Positions 34,807 through 43,478 of a stretch of DNA of 64,000 bases are shown here, one piece after another. Source of the DNA: Alteriqipengyuania halimionae. GTDB lineage: Bacteria > Pseudomonadota > Alphaproteobacteria > Sphingomonadales > Sphingomonadaceae. The translations under genes were made by a program, and so were the position numbers. Under the pieces are notes generated by a model. The model saw only the letters and a list, made by a program, of their open reading frames with translations. It did not search any database and was not told where the DNA came from. Positions within the stretch are counted from its first letter, which is position 1. Each line of letters opens with the position of its first letter. The stretch lies in contig NZ_WTYR01000001.1 of the NCBI RefSeq assembly GCF_009827575.1, positions 434,001-498,000 of the forward strand. Direction: 5' to 3'.

Positions 34807-35819
34807 CAGCGACCCACGGTCCAGGCGGTATCGCCCGGTTCGACCTGCAACGCCCTGCAGGTATTGTGGTCGATCGCGATTGTGTCGCCCTCGGCCTCGA
34901 TCATGCCGTAGCAGCAGCGGAAATTCTCGTTCGCGCCGGTCGCGATCAGCACGCGGTCGCCGATATCGAGGTCGCAGCGCGAGATTTCGGCGGGCTGGCT
35001 TTCGCGGATGGTCTTGAGGGCATTGGTGCGGCTCGTCACCGTTGGCCCGCCGTCGAAGATGTCGACATAGCCCTCATAGGCGAAGCCTTCCTTTTCGAGC
35101 ATGCGCATCGCGGCGCGGCCGTTGGGGTGGGGCAGGCCGATCACTGCGCGCGCGCTTTCGGGCAGCATCGCGGTGTAGATCGGGCTTTTGGGCATCAGGT
35201 CGGCAATGAATTGGTTGCCATTGAGCGCGTTGAACTCGTCGGCTTCCTGGAAGCTCATCCCGAAAAACTTGCCGGCGAGGCCATCCCAGAACGGCGATCC
35301 GCCCTTGTCGTCGATGATCCCGCGCAATTCGGCAAGGATGCGCTCGCCGAAGCGGTCGCGGTGCATGGCGATGAACAGGTAGCGGCTGCGCGCCAGCAGC
35401 ATGCCGAGCCCGCCCGCGCGGCTATTGGGATGGAGGAACAACCCACCGACTTCGCTCGAGCCTTCGAGATCGGTTACCAGGCTCAACATTTCGGCGCGGA
35501 ACGTCCGCTCGAGTTCCTGCGAATGCTGGCTGTGGGTCTGGATACGATAGGAATAGAACGGCCATTGCTGCCCGACCTCGGTGAACAGCTGGCACGTGCC
35601 GCGCACTTCGCCGCTTTCCAGATCCTCGAGCACCAGCACGAACAGATCGTCGTCGGGACGATCGACATTCTTGGCGAAGCACTTGGCCGAGCGTTCGAGC
35701 TTGGCCGCAAGCGTGTCGCGATCGGGGGGGAGATTGGTGAAGCCACCCCCGGTCAGCTTGGCCATTTCGTACATTGCCTCCACGTCTTTGGTGGTGGCGG
35801 CGCGGATCACGTGGGTCAA
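34806..35819 (-). CDS. astA: Arginine N-succinyltransferase
   Basis: 337 residues, matching AstA length and motifs: MAKLTGGGFTNLPPD, LVLEDLESGEVRGTCQLF, VGGLFLHPNSRAGGLGMLLARSRYLF, EADEFNALNGNQFIADLMPK and ETRAL-like C-terminal region (MIEAEGDTIAIDHNTCRALQ). It transfers succinyl from succinyl-CoA to arginine, the first step of the AST catabolic route. The start is TTG overlapping the M20 gene's stop (TTGA), with a GGAG site upstream. astC, astD and astE are not in the window. Confidence 0.95.
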   Translation of the reverse strand: MTHVIRAATTKDVEAMYEMAKLTGGGFTNLPPDRDTLAAKLERSAKCFAKNVDRPDDDLFVLVLEDLESGEVRGTCQLFTEVGQQWPFYSYRIQTHSQHSQELERTFRAEMLSLVTDLEGSSEVGGLFLHPNSRAGGLGMLLARSRYLFIAMHRDRFGERILAELRGIIDDKGGSPFWDGLAGKFFGMSFQEADEFNALNGNQFIADLMPKSPIYTAMLPESARAVIGLPHPNGRAAMRMLEKEGFAYEGYVDIFDGGPTVTSRTNALKTIRESQPAEISRCDLDIGDRVLIATGANENFRCCYGMIEAEGDTIAIDHNTCRALQVEPGDTAWTVGR

Positions 35820-37024
35820 AACTTCGCTCCGGTGGCGATGCGGTGGAGGACGAGCGCGGCGAGTTTTGCGCGCTCCTCGAGACTGGGGACGATCAGATAT
35901 TCGTCCGGCGAATGAATGGCCCCGCCGCGCACGCCCATCGTGTCGACCACGGGGACGCCGCAGGCGGCGATATTATTACCGTCGCACACCCCGCCGGTCG
36001 ATTTCCAGCCGATGTCCTGCCCGAGCAGGGCGCCGCATTGCTTGACGAGATCGAACAGTTTCTGCGCCGGCTGGTCGACTTTCTTGGGCGGACGGGTGAC
36101 GCCGCCATGGCGATGGATCGAGACCTCGCGCTCGGCTTCGACTTCGCGCAGCACGGCATCGAGATCGGCGTCGAAACTCTCCATCGCTGCGGTCGATTTG
36201 GGACGGATGTTGAAGCGCAGCACGGCGTGATCGGGCACGACATTGTTGGCCGCACCGCCTTCGATCTTGGCCGGGTTCACCGTCATCTCGCCATGCGCCA
36301 TCTTCTCGAGACGCAGGGCCAGGTCGGCGGCGGCGAGCACGGCGTTGCGGCCGTCATGCGGGTTGCGCCCGGCATGGGCCGATTTGCCGGTGAAGGTGAT
36401 CGAATAATTGCCGGTGCCGCCGCGTTCGTGCGCCAGCGTGCCATCGGGCAGGGCGGCGGGTTCGAAGGTGAGGGCGGCGAGCTTGCCTTCGGCCAATTCG
36501 GCGATCAGGCCGGAGGAGGACAGCGAACCGGTCTCTTCGTCCGAATTGATCAGCACGTCGTAGCCGAGCGCGCTGGCTTCGGGGGTTTTTTCCAGCGCGG
36601 TGAGCGCAGCAAGGATGATCGAGAGCCCGCCTTTCATATCGGCGACCCCGGGGCCGTTGAGCGTGTCGTCGTCGAGCCAGGCCTGGTCCTGGAACGGGTG
36701 ATCGGCGGGGAACACAGTGTCCATGTGCCCGGTCAGGATCACGCGGCGATTGGCGCCAGGGCGCACCCGCAGCACCAGATGCTTGCCATGCTGAAGTTCG
36801 ACTTCGCGCCCGTCGCTGGAGACGGCGGTGACCGGCGCGGGTTCGATCAGGTCGATCTCGCCCGGCAGCGTGCCGAACGCTTCGGCAAGCGCCTCGGCCT
36901 GTCTGGCGAGTCCCTCGAGGTTGCGGGTGCCCGAATTGATCGCGCTCCACGCCTGTACCTGTCCCAGCATGGGGGAGGCATCGAGCGCGTCGAGCAGGGC
37001 GGTTTCGGCATTGGTAAGCGACAT
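35816..37024 (-). CDS. M20-family metallohydrolase in the arginine succinylation operon
   Basis: 402 residues, M20 carboxypeptidase/deacylase fold: first zinc ligand and neighbour in LTGHMDTVFP, bridging Asp in GPGVADMKGGL, catalytic Glu pair in INSDEETGSLSS, dimerisation-domain insert with GKSAHAGRNPHDGRNA, and the last His in GAIHSPDEYL. Family members remove acyl or glutamyl groups from amino acids. It is the first gene of an operon with astA and astB. A desuccinylase role on succinylglutamate, replacing AstE, is plausible but inferred only from context. Confidence 0.88.
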   Translation of the reverse strand: MSLTNAETALLDALDASPMLGQVQAWSAINSGTRNLEGLARQAEALAEAFGTLPGEIDLIEPAPVTAVSSDGREVELQHGKHLVLRVRPGANRRVILTGHMDTVFPADHPFQDQAWLDDDTLNGPGVADMKGGLSIILAALTALEKTPEASALGYDVLINSDEETGSLSSSGLIAELAEGKLAALTFEPAALPDGTLAHERGGTGNYSITFTGKSAHAGRNPHDGRNAVLAAADLALRLEKMAHGEMTVNPAKIEGGAANNVVPDHAVLRFNIRPKSTAAMESFDADLDAVLREVEAEREVSIHRHGGVTRPPKKVDQPAQKLFDLVKQCGALLGQDIGWKSTGGVCDGNNIAACGVPVVDTMGVRGGAIHSPDEYLIVPSLEERAKLAALVLHRIATGAKF

Positions 37025-37096
37025 GGTGGCACCTGTTAGGCAAGTGTGCCGCGAAGGCCAAGGCGTGGCGCCGGGAAAACCACGCTTGCGATGCCG

Positions 37097-37115
37097 GCAC
37101 CTGTGATGCAGGTGC
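37097..37115. promoter_or_regulatory. Palindrome between the ast operon and glcB
   Basis: GCACCTG-5-CAGGTGC, perfect 7-bp arms, in the 190-base divergent gap between the M20 gene (37024) and malate synthase G (37215). Could be an operator for either direction; no regulator gene is adjacent. Confidence 0.35.
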
Positions 37116-37214
37116 TTGTCATCGTGGCTGCTGTCGGTCATAGCGCCCCTGCTCCTCCCCCAGGCATTGTTGGACTGGCTGCGCAAGCGGCCGATGGAAA
37201 CGATAGGGTGAAGG

Positions 37215-39314
37215 ATGGCGAACAGAGTTGAGCGGGCCGGGTTGCAGGTCGATGCGGCGCTTGCGGAATTTATCGAACAGGACGTGCTGGACACGCTCGG
37301 CCGCGATGCCGGGGATTTCTGGCAGGGCTTTGCGGGCCTGCTGGCCGAGTTCATGCCGCGCAACGCCGCGCTGCTGAAACGGCGCGACGCCTTGCAGGCG
37401 ACGATCGACGATTGGCACGAACAGCGCGCCGGCAAACCGCATGACGGGCCCGAATACGAAGCCTTTCTGAGCGAGATCGGCTATCTCGTGCCCGAGCCGG
37501 ATCCGTTCGCGATCGGCACCGAGAATGTCGATGCCGAAATCGCGACTCGTGCCGGACCGCAGCTGGTTGTGCCGGTGCTCAACGCGCGCTTCCTGCTCAA
37601 CGCCGCCAACGCCCGCTGGGGCAGTCTCTATGATGCGCTCTACGGCACCGATGCGCTCGACGCGCCGCCGGCCAAGCAGGGCGGTTACGACCCCGACCGC
37701 GGCGCGGCGGTGATTGCCGCGGCCAAGGCGTTCCTCGACGATGCCCTTCCGCTCGAGAGCGGAAGCTGGACCGAGCTGACGGGCAAGCCGAGTTTGCGCA
37801 ACGGCGCGTGCTATTGCGGCGAGACCGAAACGGGCAGCTGGGTGTTCTGCCATAACGGCCTGCACATCATCGTCGATATCGATCGCGACCACCCGATCGG
37901 GCGCGACGATCCGGCGGGCGTTTCGGACGTCCGGCTAGAAAGCGCGCTCACCACAATCGTCGACCTGGAGGATTCGGTCGCCGCGGTCGATGCGTCGGAC
38001 AAGCTGCGGGCCTATCGCAACTGGCTCGGCGTGATCTGCGGCAATCTCACCGCGAGTTTCGAGAAAGGCGGCAAGACCGTCACCCGCGATCTCGATTCGG
38101 ATATCGAATACAAGGCGACCAATCATAAGCTGGTGACCATGCAGGGCCGCAGCGTGCTGTTCGTGCGCAATGTCGGCCACCTGATGGCGAGCGACGCGGT
38201 GCTGACCGCCGACGGCGATCCGGTGCCCGAAGGTGTGCTCGACGCAGTGGTTAGCTCGGCGATCGGCGCGTTCGACATCGAAGGCCATGTGCGCTGGCGC
38301 AATTCGATCCACGGCTCGGTTTATATCGTGAAGCCGAAGATGCATGGGCCGGAAGAATGCGCTTTCACCAACGACCTGTTCGACGCCGTGGAAGACCTGC
38401 TGGGTCTGAAGCGCCACGCGATCAAGGTCGGCGTGATGGACGAGGAGCGCCGCACCAGTGCGAACCTGGCCGCCTGCATCCATGCGGTGAAGGACCGGGT
38501 GGTGTTCATCAACACCGGCTTCCTCGATCGCACGGGCGACGAAATCCACACCTCGATGAAAGCCGGCGCGATGCAGCGCAAGGCCGAGATCAAGGCGTCG
38601 ACCTGGCTCCAGGCCTATGAAAAGCGCAATGTCGCGATCGGGCTTGCCTGCGGGCTGAAAGGCAAGGCGCAGATCGGCAAGGGCATGTGGGCCGCGCCCG
38701 ACCGGATGGCGGCGATGATGGAGGAAAAGGGCGCGCATCTGGAAGCGGGCGCGAATTGCGCCTGGGTGCCGAGCCCGACCGCGGCAACGCTCCACGCGAT
38801 GCATTACCACCGTTTCGACGTGTCCGAACGGCAGGAGCAATTGGCGCAGGAGCCGGTGCCGCCGCTGTCCGATCTGCTGACGATCCCGCTGGCCGATGGC
38901 GCGAACTGGTCCGACGAGGAAGTGCAGGCCGAGCTCGATAACAACGCCCAAGGCATCCTCGGCTATGTCGTGCGCTGGATCGATGCCGGGGTCGGCTGTT
39001 CCAAGGTGCCGGACATTCACGATGTCGGCCTGATGGAAGACCGCGCCACCCTGCGCATTTCCTCGCAGCATATCGCCAACTGGCTGATGCACGGCGTGGT
39101 CAGCGCCGATCAGGTCGATGCCTCGCTCGCGCGGATGGCGGCCAAGGTCGATGCGCAAAACGAGGGCGATCCGTCCTACACCCCGTTGATCGGCAATGAG
39201 GATGGTCCGGCTTACCAAGCCGCGCGCGACCTGATCTTCAAGGGCGCCGAGCAGCCCAATGGCTACACCGAACCGTTGCTCCACGCTTGGCGTCGCCGGG
39301 CGAAGGGAGAGTAA
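37215..39314 (+). CDS. glcB: Malate synthase G
   Basis: 699 residues, near the usual 720 for the single-chain G form. Family hallmarks: ARFLLNAANARWGSLYDALYG, NGLHIIVDIDRDHPIG, TTIVDLEDSVAAVD (acidic metal site), VGHLM, IHGSVYIVKPKMHGPEE, GVMDEERRTSANLAA, VFINTGFLDRTGDEIHT and the GANCAWVPSPTAATLHAMHYH stretch. It condenses glyoxylate with acetyl-CoA to malate. The ATG follows AGGGTGAAGG. No isocitrate lyase is in view. Confidence 0.97.
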   Translation: MANRVERAGLQVDAALAEFIEQDVLDTLGRDAGDFWQGFAGLLAEFMPRNAALLKRRDALQATIDDWHEQRAGKPHDGPEYEAFLSEIGYLVPEPDPFAIGTENVDAEIATRAGPQLVVPVLNARFLLNAANARWGSLYDALYGTDALDAPPAKQGGYDPDRGAAVIAAAKAFLDDALPLESGSWTELTGKPSLRNGACYCGETETGSWVFCHNGLHIIVDIDRDHPIGRDDPAGVSDVRLESALTTIVDLEDSVAAVDASDKLRAYRNWLGVICGNLTASFEKGGKTVTRDLDSDIEYKATNHKLVTMQGRSVLFVRNVGHLMASDAVLTADGDPVPEGVLDAVVSSAIGAFDIEGHVRWRNSIHGSVYIVKPKMHGPEECAFTNDLFDAVEDLLGLKRHAIKVGVMDEERRTSANLAACIHAVKDRVVFINTGFLDRTGDEIHTSMKAGAMQRKAEIKASTWLQAYEKRNVAIGLACGLKGKAQIGKGMWAAPDRMAAMMEEKGAHLEAGANCAWVPSPTAATLHAMHYHRFDVSERQEQLAQEPVPPLSDLLTIPLADGANWSDEEVQAELDNNAQGILGYVVRWIDAGVGCSKVPDIHDVGLMEDRATLRISSQHIANWLMHGVVSADQVDASLARMAAKVDAQNEGDPSYTPLIGNEDGPAYQAARDLIFKGAEQPNGYTEPLLHAWRRRAKGE

Positions 39315-39320
39315 GGCATT

Positions 39321-39350
39321 CCGTCATCCCGGCTTTGGCCGGGATGACGG
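39321..39350. terminator. Bidirectional hairpin, GTCATCCCGGC-type palindrome
   Basis: Perfect 13-bp stem CCGTCATCCCGGC / GCCGGGATGACGG with a TTTG loop, filling the gap between the convergent glcB and CCA-transferase stops. Its GTCATCCC core resembles the repeat at 24868, so it is both a likely terminator and a copy of an interspersed palindrome. Confidence 0.7.
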
Positions 39351-40514
39351 CTACTTGGCGAGCTCTTCGTCGAGCATCGCCATGACCCGCTCTTCACCCG
39401 GGAAATCCTCGCCGATCCAGCGGGCTTCGACCGTCCGCATCAGCCGCGCCACGTCCGGCCCGGCCTTGACCCCGCGCTTCACGATCGCGCCGCCTTTCAA
39501 CGGTAAGCGCGGCGGCTCCCAATCGTGCAGCGGGGCATTGCCAACGCCCAGAATGGCGAGCCGGTCGTTCGCGGTCTCCAGACCGACGCGGTAGGCCAGC
39601 GCGCGCGGGTCATCGGCATCGCCGGACTCCCGCAAGGCCGCCAGTTGCAGGCGCTTCTTTTGCGCGTTGGAGAGCCGCAGCCGCCCGGCAACCTTGCCCG
39701 CGAGGTCGCGATCGGCGGGCAGGATCGCCGCCAGTCGGCGGATCGGATCGGGATCGAGCCCATTGGCGGCTTCCTGCTTTGTCACAGCCAGACCCGCAGC
39801 ATCGGCTTCCGGGAGGATCACGGCGAGCACGCCGAGCCGCTCCATCCATTGCAACGTGTCGCGCGCACCCGGCGCGACCAGCAATTGCAGCAGCTCGCTC
39901 GCGATCCGTTCGCGGCTGATGCCCTTCAACATCGGGGCGAGTTCGGCGCAGGCGGCTTCGGCTTCGGCGTCGGGCGGATGGCTGCCGAACCGCGCCTGGA
40001 AACGGAAATAGCGCAGGATCCGCAAATGGTCCTCACGAATGCGTTCGCGCGCATCGCCGATAAAGCGCACCGTGCGCGCTTTCAGATCGGCGAGCCCGCC
40101 AAAATAGTCGTGGATCTCGCCGGTCGCGGGATCCGCATAGAGCGCGTTGATGGTGAAATCGCGCCGCGCGGCGTCTTCCTTCCAGTCCTCGCTGAAGGCG
40201 ACCGTAGCGCGCCGGCCGTCGGTCGATACGTCGCGGCGCAGTGTGGTGATCTCGACATTGCCGCTGTCGCGCAGCGCGGTGACGGTGCCGTGGTCGATTC
40301 CGGTCGGCACGGTTCGAATGCCCGCCGCCCTGCACGCGGCAATCACGTCTTGCGGGGTGAGGGGGGTCGCGCAGTCGATATCCTTGACATCGAGGCCCAG
40401 CAGCGTGTCGCGCACCGCCCCGCCGACCCAGCGCGCTTTGCCCGGGCCGAGTGCGGCGACCAGTTCGGCGAGGTCTGCGCGGCCGGTCCATTCGGTCTCG
40501 GGGAGCGTCGTCAT
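39351..40514 (-). CDS. CCA tRNA nucleotidyltransferase / poly(A) polymerase family
   Basis: 387 residues. Nucleotidyltransferase core: WVGGAVRDTLLGLDVKDIDCAT with the Asp-x-Asp pair, TVTALRDSGNVEITTLRRD, the RRDFTINALYADPATGEIHDYFGG motif and RIREDHLRILRYFRFQARFG. It adds or repairs the CCA end of tRNAs, or adds poly(A). The ATG overlaps the upstream Nudix stop (ATGA), third gene of a DUF1285-Nudix-CCA operon. Confidence 0.93.
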   Translation of the reverse strand: MTTLPETEWTGRADLAELVAALGPGKARWVGGAVRDTLLGLDVKDIDCATPLTPQDVIAACRAAGIRTVPTGIDHGTVTALRDSGNVEITTLRRDVSTDGRRATVAFSEDWKEDAARRDFTINALYADPATGEIHDYFGGLADLKARTVRFIGDARERIREDHLRILRYFRFQARFGSHPPDAEAEAACAELAPMLKGISRERIASELLQLLVAPGARDTLQWMERLGVLAVILPEADAAGLAVTKQEAANGLDPDPIRRLAAILPADRDLAGKVAGRLRLSNAQKKRLQLAALRESGDADDPRALAYRVGLETANDRLAILGVGNAPLHDWEPPRLPLKGGAIVKRGVKAGPDVARLMRTVEARWIGEDFPGEERVMAMLDEELAK

Positions 40515-41116
40515 ACCTTCACCCAATCGAGCCTGCGTGACAGATTGACGATGATCGCCGCGGTCACGCCCCAGATCCGATAATCGTGCCACTGCATTTC
40601 GAAATAGGTCCGCTCGGCGCCGCGCCACAATACGCTGTTCTGCCGCCAGTTGGCGCGGTCGAGCAGCGTGAGCAAGGGCACTTCGAACCAGCTTTCGACC
40701 TCGCCCGGATTGGGCACCAGCGGCAGGTCTGGCGGCACCACGCCGAGCACGGGGGTGACCGAGAAACCGGTCCCGGTGACGTAATCGTCGGTCGCGCCGA
40801 TCACCCGGACATGACGCGGGGCAAGCGCAAGCTCCTCATCGGCTTCGCGCAAGGCCGCTTCGATCGCATCCTCGCCTTCATCGATCTTGCCGCCGGGGAA
40901 GGCGACCTGGCCGGGGTGGTCGCGCATATCGCGCGGGCGCTGGGTGAGGATTGCGGTCGGGCCGCCCTCGCTGTCGGAGCGCTCGACCACCGGGATCAGC
41001 ACCGCTGCGGGGCGCGGATCGGGATCGGCGAAGTCTTCGTCGGTCAGCAGGTCGTCGAGGTCGGCCTGATGGCCTTCGTCGAAGAGCTGCTGGAGGCGAT
41101 TGAACAGCTCGCTCAT
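40511..41116 (-). CDS. Nudix hydrolase, CoA diphosphatase type
   Basis: 201 residues with the CoA-pyrophosphatase signature: LTQRPRDMRDHPGQVAFPGGKIDEGE and the Nudix box AALREADEELALAPRHV. Family members cleave CoA and acyl-CoA to phosphopantetheine and 3',5'-ADP. Both ends overlap neighbours by 4 bases, so it is translationally coupled to the DUF1285 and CCA-transferase genes. Confidence 0.9.
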   Translation of the reverse strand: MSELFNRLQQLFDEGHQADLDDLLTDEDFADPDPRPAAVLIPVVERSDSEGGPTAILTQRPRDMRDHPGQVAFPGGKIDEGEDAIEAALREADEELALAPRHVRVIGATDDYVTGTGFSVTPVLGVVPPDLPLVPNPGEVESWFEVPLLTLLDRANWRQNSVLWRGAERTYFEMQWHDYRIWGVTAAIIVNLSRRLDWVKV

Positions 41117-41661
41117 GCAGGGAGCAGCGAGAAGCTTGCGCCGTTGCTCGACACCACCGGCTCATCGCCGTCCGCCAGCGCAATCTCGGCCAGTTGCAGC
41201 CAGGTCGATCGATCGAGCCGCGCCTCGATGCCGTGACGCGCCATGACATAGGCGGCGGGTTCCTCGGCCGTGCCCGAGACCCGCAACGGATGGTCCGGCC
41301 CGGCAATCACTAGGTCGTCCGTGTTGAGCCGGAAGGCGAGCGCGCCATCCTCGCATTTCACGTCGGTGGCGATCAGCGCCGCATCCTCGACCTCGATCGA
41401 CAGTTTCTGGTGAGGGGTGACGAGCCAGTGCTGCCCATCGTCATCGCGCAACAGCAGCGAGGCGAAGGCGCGGACCATCCCGGGGCGCCTGACTTCGCCG
41501 CCCTGGTGATACCAGCGGCCGTCGGCGGCAATCCGCATCTCGCTGTCGCCGACATGTTCGGGCTGCCATTGATCGAGCGGCGGCAGGCCGCGCTCTTCCA
41601 TCAGCCTGGCGACGTCCATCAGCGAAAGGCCCGCGAGATCGGGGGGAGGGGTGTAGGGCAT
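41113..41661 (-). CDS. DUF1285 protein
   Basis: 182 residues. The family pattern is clear: PEHVGDSEMRIAADGRWYHQGGEVRRPGMVRAFASLL, LVTPHQKLSIEVEDAALIATD and HGIEARLDRSTWLQLAEIA. Function unknown. The ATG at 41661 begins the conserved PPPDLAG region although no ribosome site is visible; a TTG at 41709 would add 16 residues. First gene of the operon leading to the Nudix and CCA genes. Confidence 0.85.
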   Translation of the reverse strand: MPYTPPPDLAGLSLMDVARLMEERGLPPLDQWQPEHVGDSEMRIAADGRWYHQGGEVRRPGMVRAFASLLLRDDDGQHWLVTPHQKLSIEVEDAALIATDVKCEDGALAFRLNTDDLVIAGPDHPLRVSGTAEEPAAYVMARHGIEARLDRSTWLQLAEIALADGDEPVVSSNGASFSLLPA

Positions 41662-41718
41662 AAAAAAGCGATGCCACAACGGACACACTTCGTCATCCCT
41701 GTGCGGCAATGACGATCG

Positions 41719-42231
41719 CTACAAAAGATCCGCCCGCCACGGCCCCAGCATGGCGTGGCTCGGCAGCACGGCGGGATCGGCGCCGCGCACAAGCAGGCGA
41801 TGGCGTTCCACCGGGCCGGGCGTGTCCCAGTTCATCGTGCCGCGATCCGAATAGCCGAAGCGCCCGTAATATTCCGGATCGCCGATCAGCACTTGCGGCG
41901 GGGCGCCTTCGCCCAGCGCGTCGGCCAAGGCGGCGAACAGCGCGCGGCCATAGCCTTGACCCTGGACCTCGGGAACGACCGCGACGGGGCCGACCATGAT
42001 CAGCGGGCAGGTCTTGCCGCGCGGATCGGTGAGCGCGATGGGCCAGCACTGGATCGTCGCGGCGAGCATGTCTTCATCGTCGAGCGCGGCGAAGCTGAGG
42101 CCTGCCAGCGGCTCGAGCCCTTCGCGGATACGATAGGCGGTGCGCGCCGCGCGCTCGGGCCCGAACACGCGGTCGAGCAATTGCTCCACCATGACGGGGT
42201 CGACGGAATCGAGCGGGATGATCGCAGGCAT
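41719..42231 (-). CDS. GNAT-family N-acetyltransferase
   Basis: 170 residues, YhbS-like GNAT fold: acetyl-CoA-binding motif A in VGPVAVVPEVQGQGYGRALFAA, followed by VLIGDPEYYGRFGYSDRG, which is typical of this branch. The acceptor substrate is unknown. It lies 57 bases upstream of the DUF1285 operon on the same strand, with its own start and no strong ribosome site. Confidence 0.88.
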   Translation of the reverse strand: MPAIIPLDSVDPVMVEQLLDRVFGPERAARTAYRIREGLEPLAGLSFAALDDEDMLAATIQCWPIALTDPRGKTCPLIMVGPVAVVPEVQGQGYGRALFAALADALGEGAPPQVLIGDPEYYGRFGYSDRGTMNWDTPGPVERHRLLVRGADPAVLPSHAMLGPWRADLL

Positions 42232-42302
42232 TGTCGTTGGCTCCTTGGGCGCCGCGCGTTAATCGTGCGCAGCGTCCGAGTCCAACCCTTGTCGCCCTAG
42301 TG

Positions 42303-43478
42303 TCAGCGCGTCAGCTTCAGCAGCCGTGCGTTGTCGCCATCTTCCAGCACATAGACCGCACCATCCGGCCCCTGCACGATCTCGCGCAGGCGGTTGTCGA
42401 AATCGTAGCGCGCGGTTTCCTGCGCGTTCGTGCCGTCGAACGAAACTTCGGAGATCGACTTGGTCTTGAGATTGGCGATCAGCAGCTTGTCACGCCAGGC
42501 GGGGAACATGGCGCCCGAATAGAACAGCATGCTTCCCGGCGCGATCACGGGGGTCCAGCCGACTTTCGGCTTTTCGAACTCGGGGCGGGTGTCGTTGTCG
42601 GGGATCGGCGAGCCGTCATAGTTCACGCCGTTGGAAACGATCGGCCAGCCGTAATTGGTGCCGGGTTCGACCAGGTTGAGCTCGTCGCCACCCTTGGGGC
42701 CGTGTTCGAGATCCCACAGCCGCCCTTGGCTGTCGAATTCGAGGCCGAGGATGTTGCGATGGCCCCAGCTCCACAATTGCGCCGAGACGCCGCCTTCGCT
42801 TGCCAGCGGATTGCCCGCGGCAGGCGTGCCGTCGAGATTGAGCCGCACGATCGAGCCGAGATTGTTGCTTGTATCCTGCGCCGGATCCTTTTTCTGTCGC
42901 TCGCCCGAGGCGACGAACAGATACTGGCCGTCGGGCGAGATCGCGAGCCGGTGCGAATAGTGCCCGCGTCCGGTCACCTTGGGATCCTGTCGCCAGATCA
43001 CTTCGAGGTCCTCGACCGCGCATTCGTCGGCAACCCAGCAGCGCAGCGTGCCCTTGCCGACCGCCGCGCCTCTGGTGTCGCCCGGACCGGCCTCGGCCCA
43101 GCTCAGATAGATCGTACGCGTATCGAGCCTGGGCGCGCTTTCCGACGGGAGGAAGGCAACGTCGCCAAGACCGCCTTGGCCGCCATAATCGACGTCCGGG
43201 AGCCCGCTGACCGTGATCAGGCGCGGCGTATCCGCAGCGGTATCGAAGATCCGCGCAGTGCCCGCCTTCTGGGTGATGAACAGCAGCGGGGTGCCGGGAA
43301 TGAACGCGGCGGCCCATGGCTCTTCATAGGTGCCGATCGCGGTGACGGTGAAATCCTGCTCGGCCGCGGCCGGACTGGGCGTCGATGTTGCTTCTCTATC
43401 CCCGGAAGCGGCAGCGTTGCAGCTTGCGAGAAAAAGGCTGGCGGCGGACAATGCGAATGCGCTTTTGAGATAGGTCAT
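42303..43478 (-). CDS. PQQ-dependent sugar dehydrogenase-like lipoprotein (GSDH family)
   Basis: 391 residues. Lipobox FLASC (Cys20), then a six-bladed propeller of the soluble aldose dehydrogenase (Asd/YliI) type: PWAAAFIPGTPLLFITQKAGT, GGQGGLGDVAFLP, GRGHYSHRLAISPDGQYLFVASGERQKKDP, WSWGHRNILGLEFDSQGRLWDLEHGPKGGDELN and EIVQGPDGAVYVLED. The His in HYSHRL and the GHRN loop are the usual PQQ-site residues. It oxidises sugars in the periplasm if PQQ is available. Its start codon shares bases with the divergent rnhB start. Confidence 0.9.
   Translation of the reverse strand: MTYLKSAFALSAASLFLASCNAAASGDREATSTPSPAAAEQDFTVTAIGTYEEPWAAAFIPGTPLLFITQKAGTARIFDTAADTPRLITVSGLPDVDYGGQGGLGDVAFLPSESAPRLDTRTIYLSWAEAGPGDTRGAAVGKGTLRCWVADECAVEDLEVIWRQDPKVTGRGHYSHRLAISPDGQYLFVASGERQKKDPAQDTSNNLGSIVRLNLDGTPAAGNPLASEGGVSAQLWSWGHRNILGLEFDSQGRLWDLEHGPKGGDELNLVEPGTNYGWPIVSNGVNYDGSPIPDNDTRPEFEKPKVGWTPVIAPGSMLFYSGAMFPAWRDKLLIANLKTKSISEVSFDGTNAQETARYDFDNRLREIVQGPDGAVYVLEDGDNARLLKLTR

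Noticed and set aside
35816-37435. Extending the M20 hydrolase to 539 residues
   Set aside because: The added N-terminus runs through the divergent gap and the start of glcB; the ATG at 37024 begins the conserved region.
37935-39284. A 449-codon minus-strand frame opposite malate synthase G
   Set aside because: Shadow of the glcB codons; no motifs or ribosome site.
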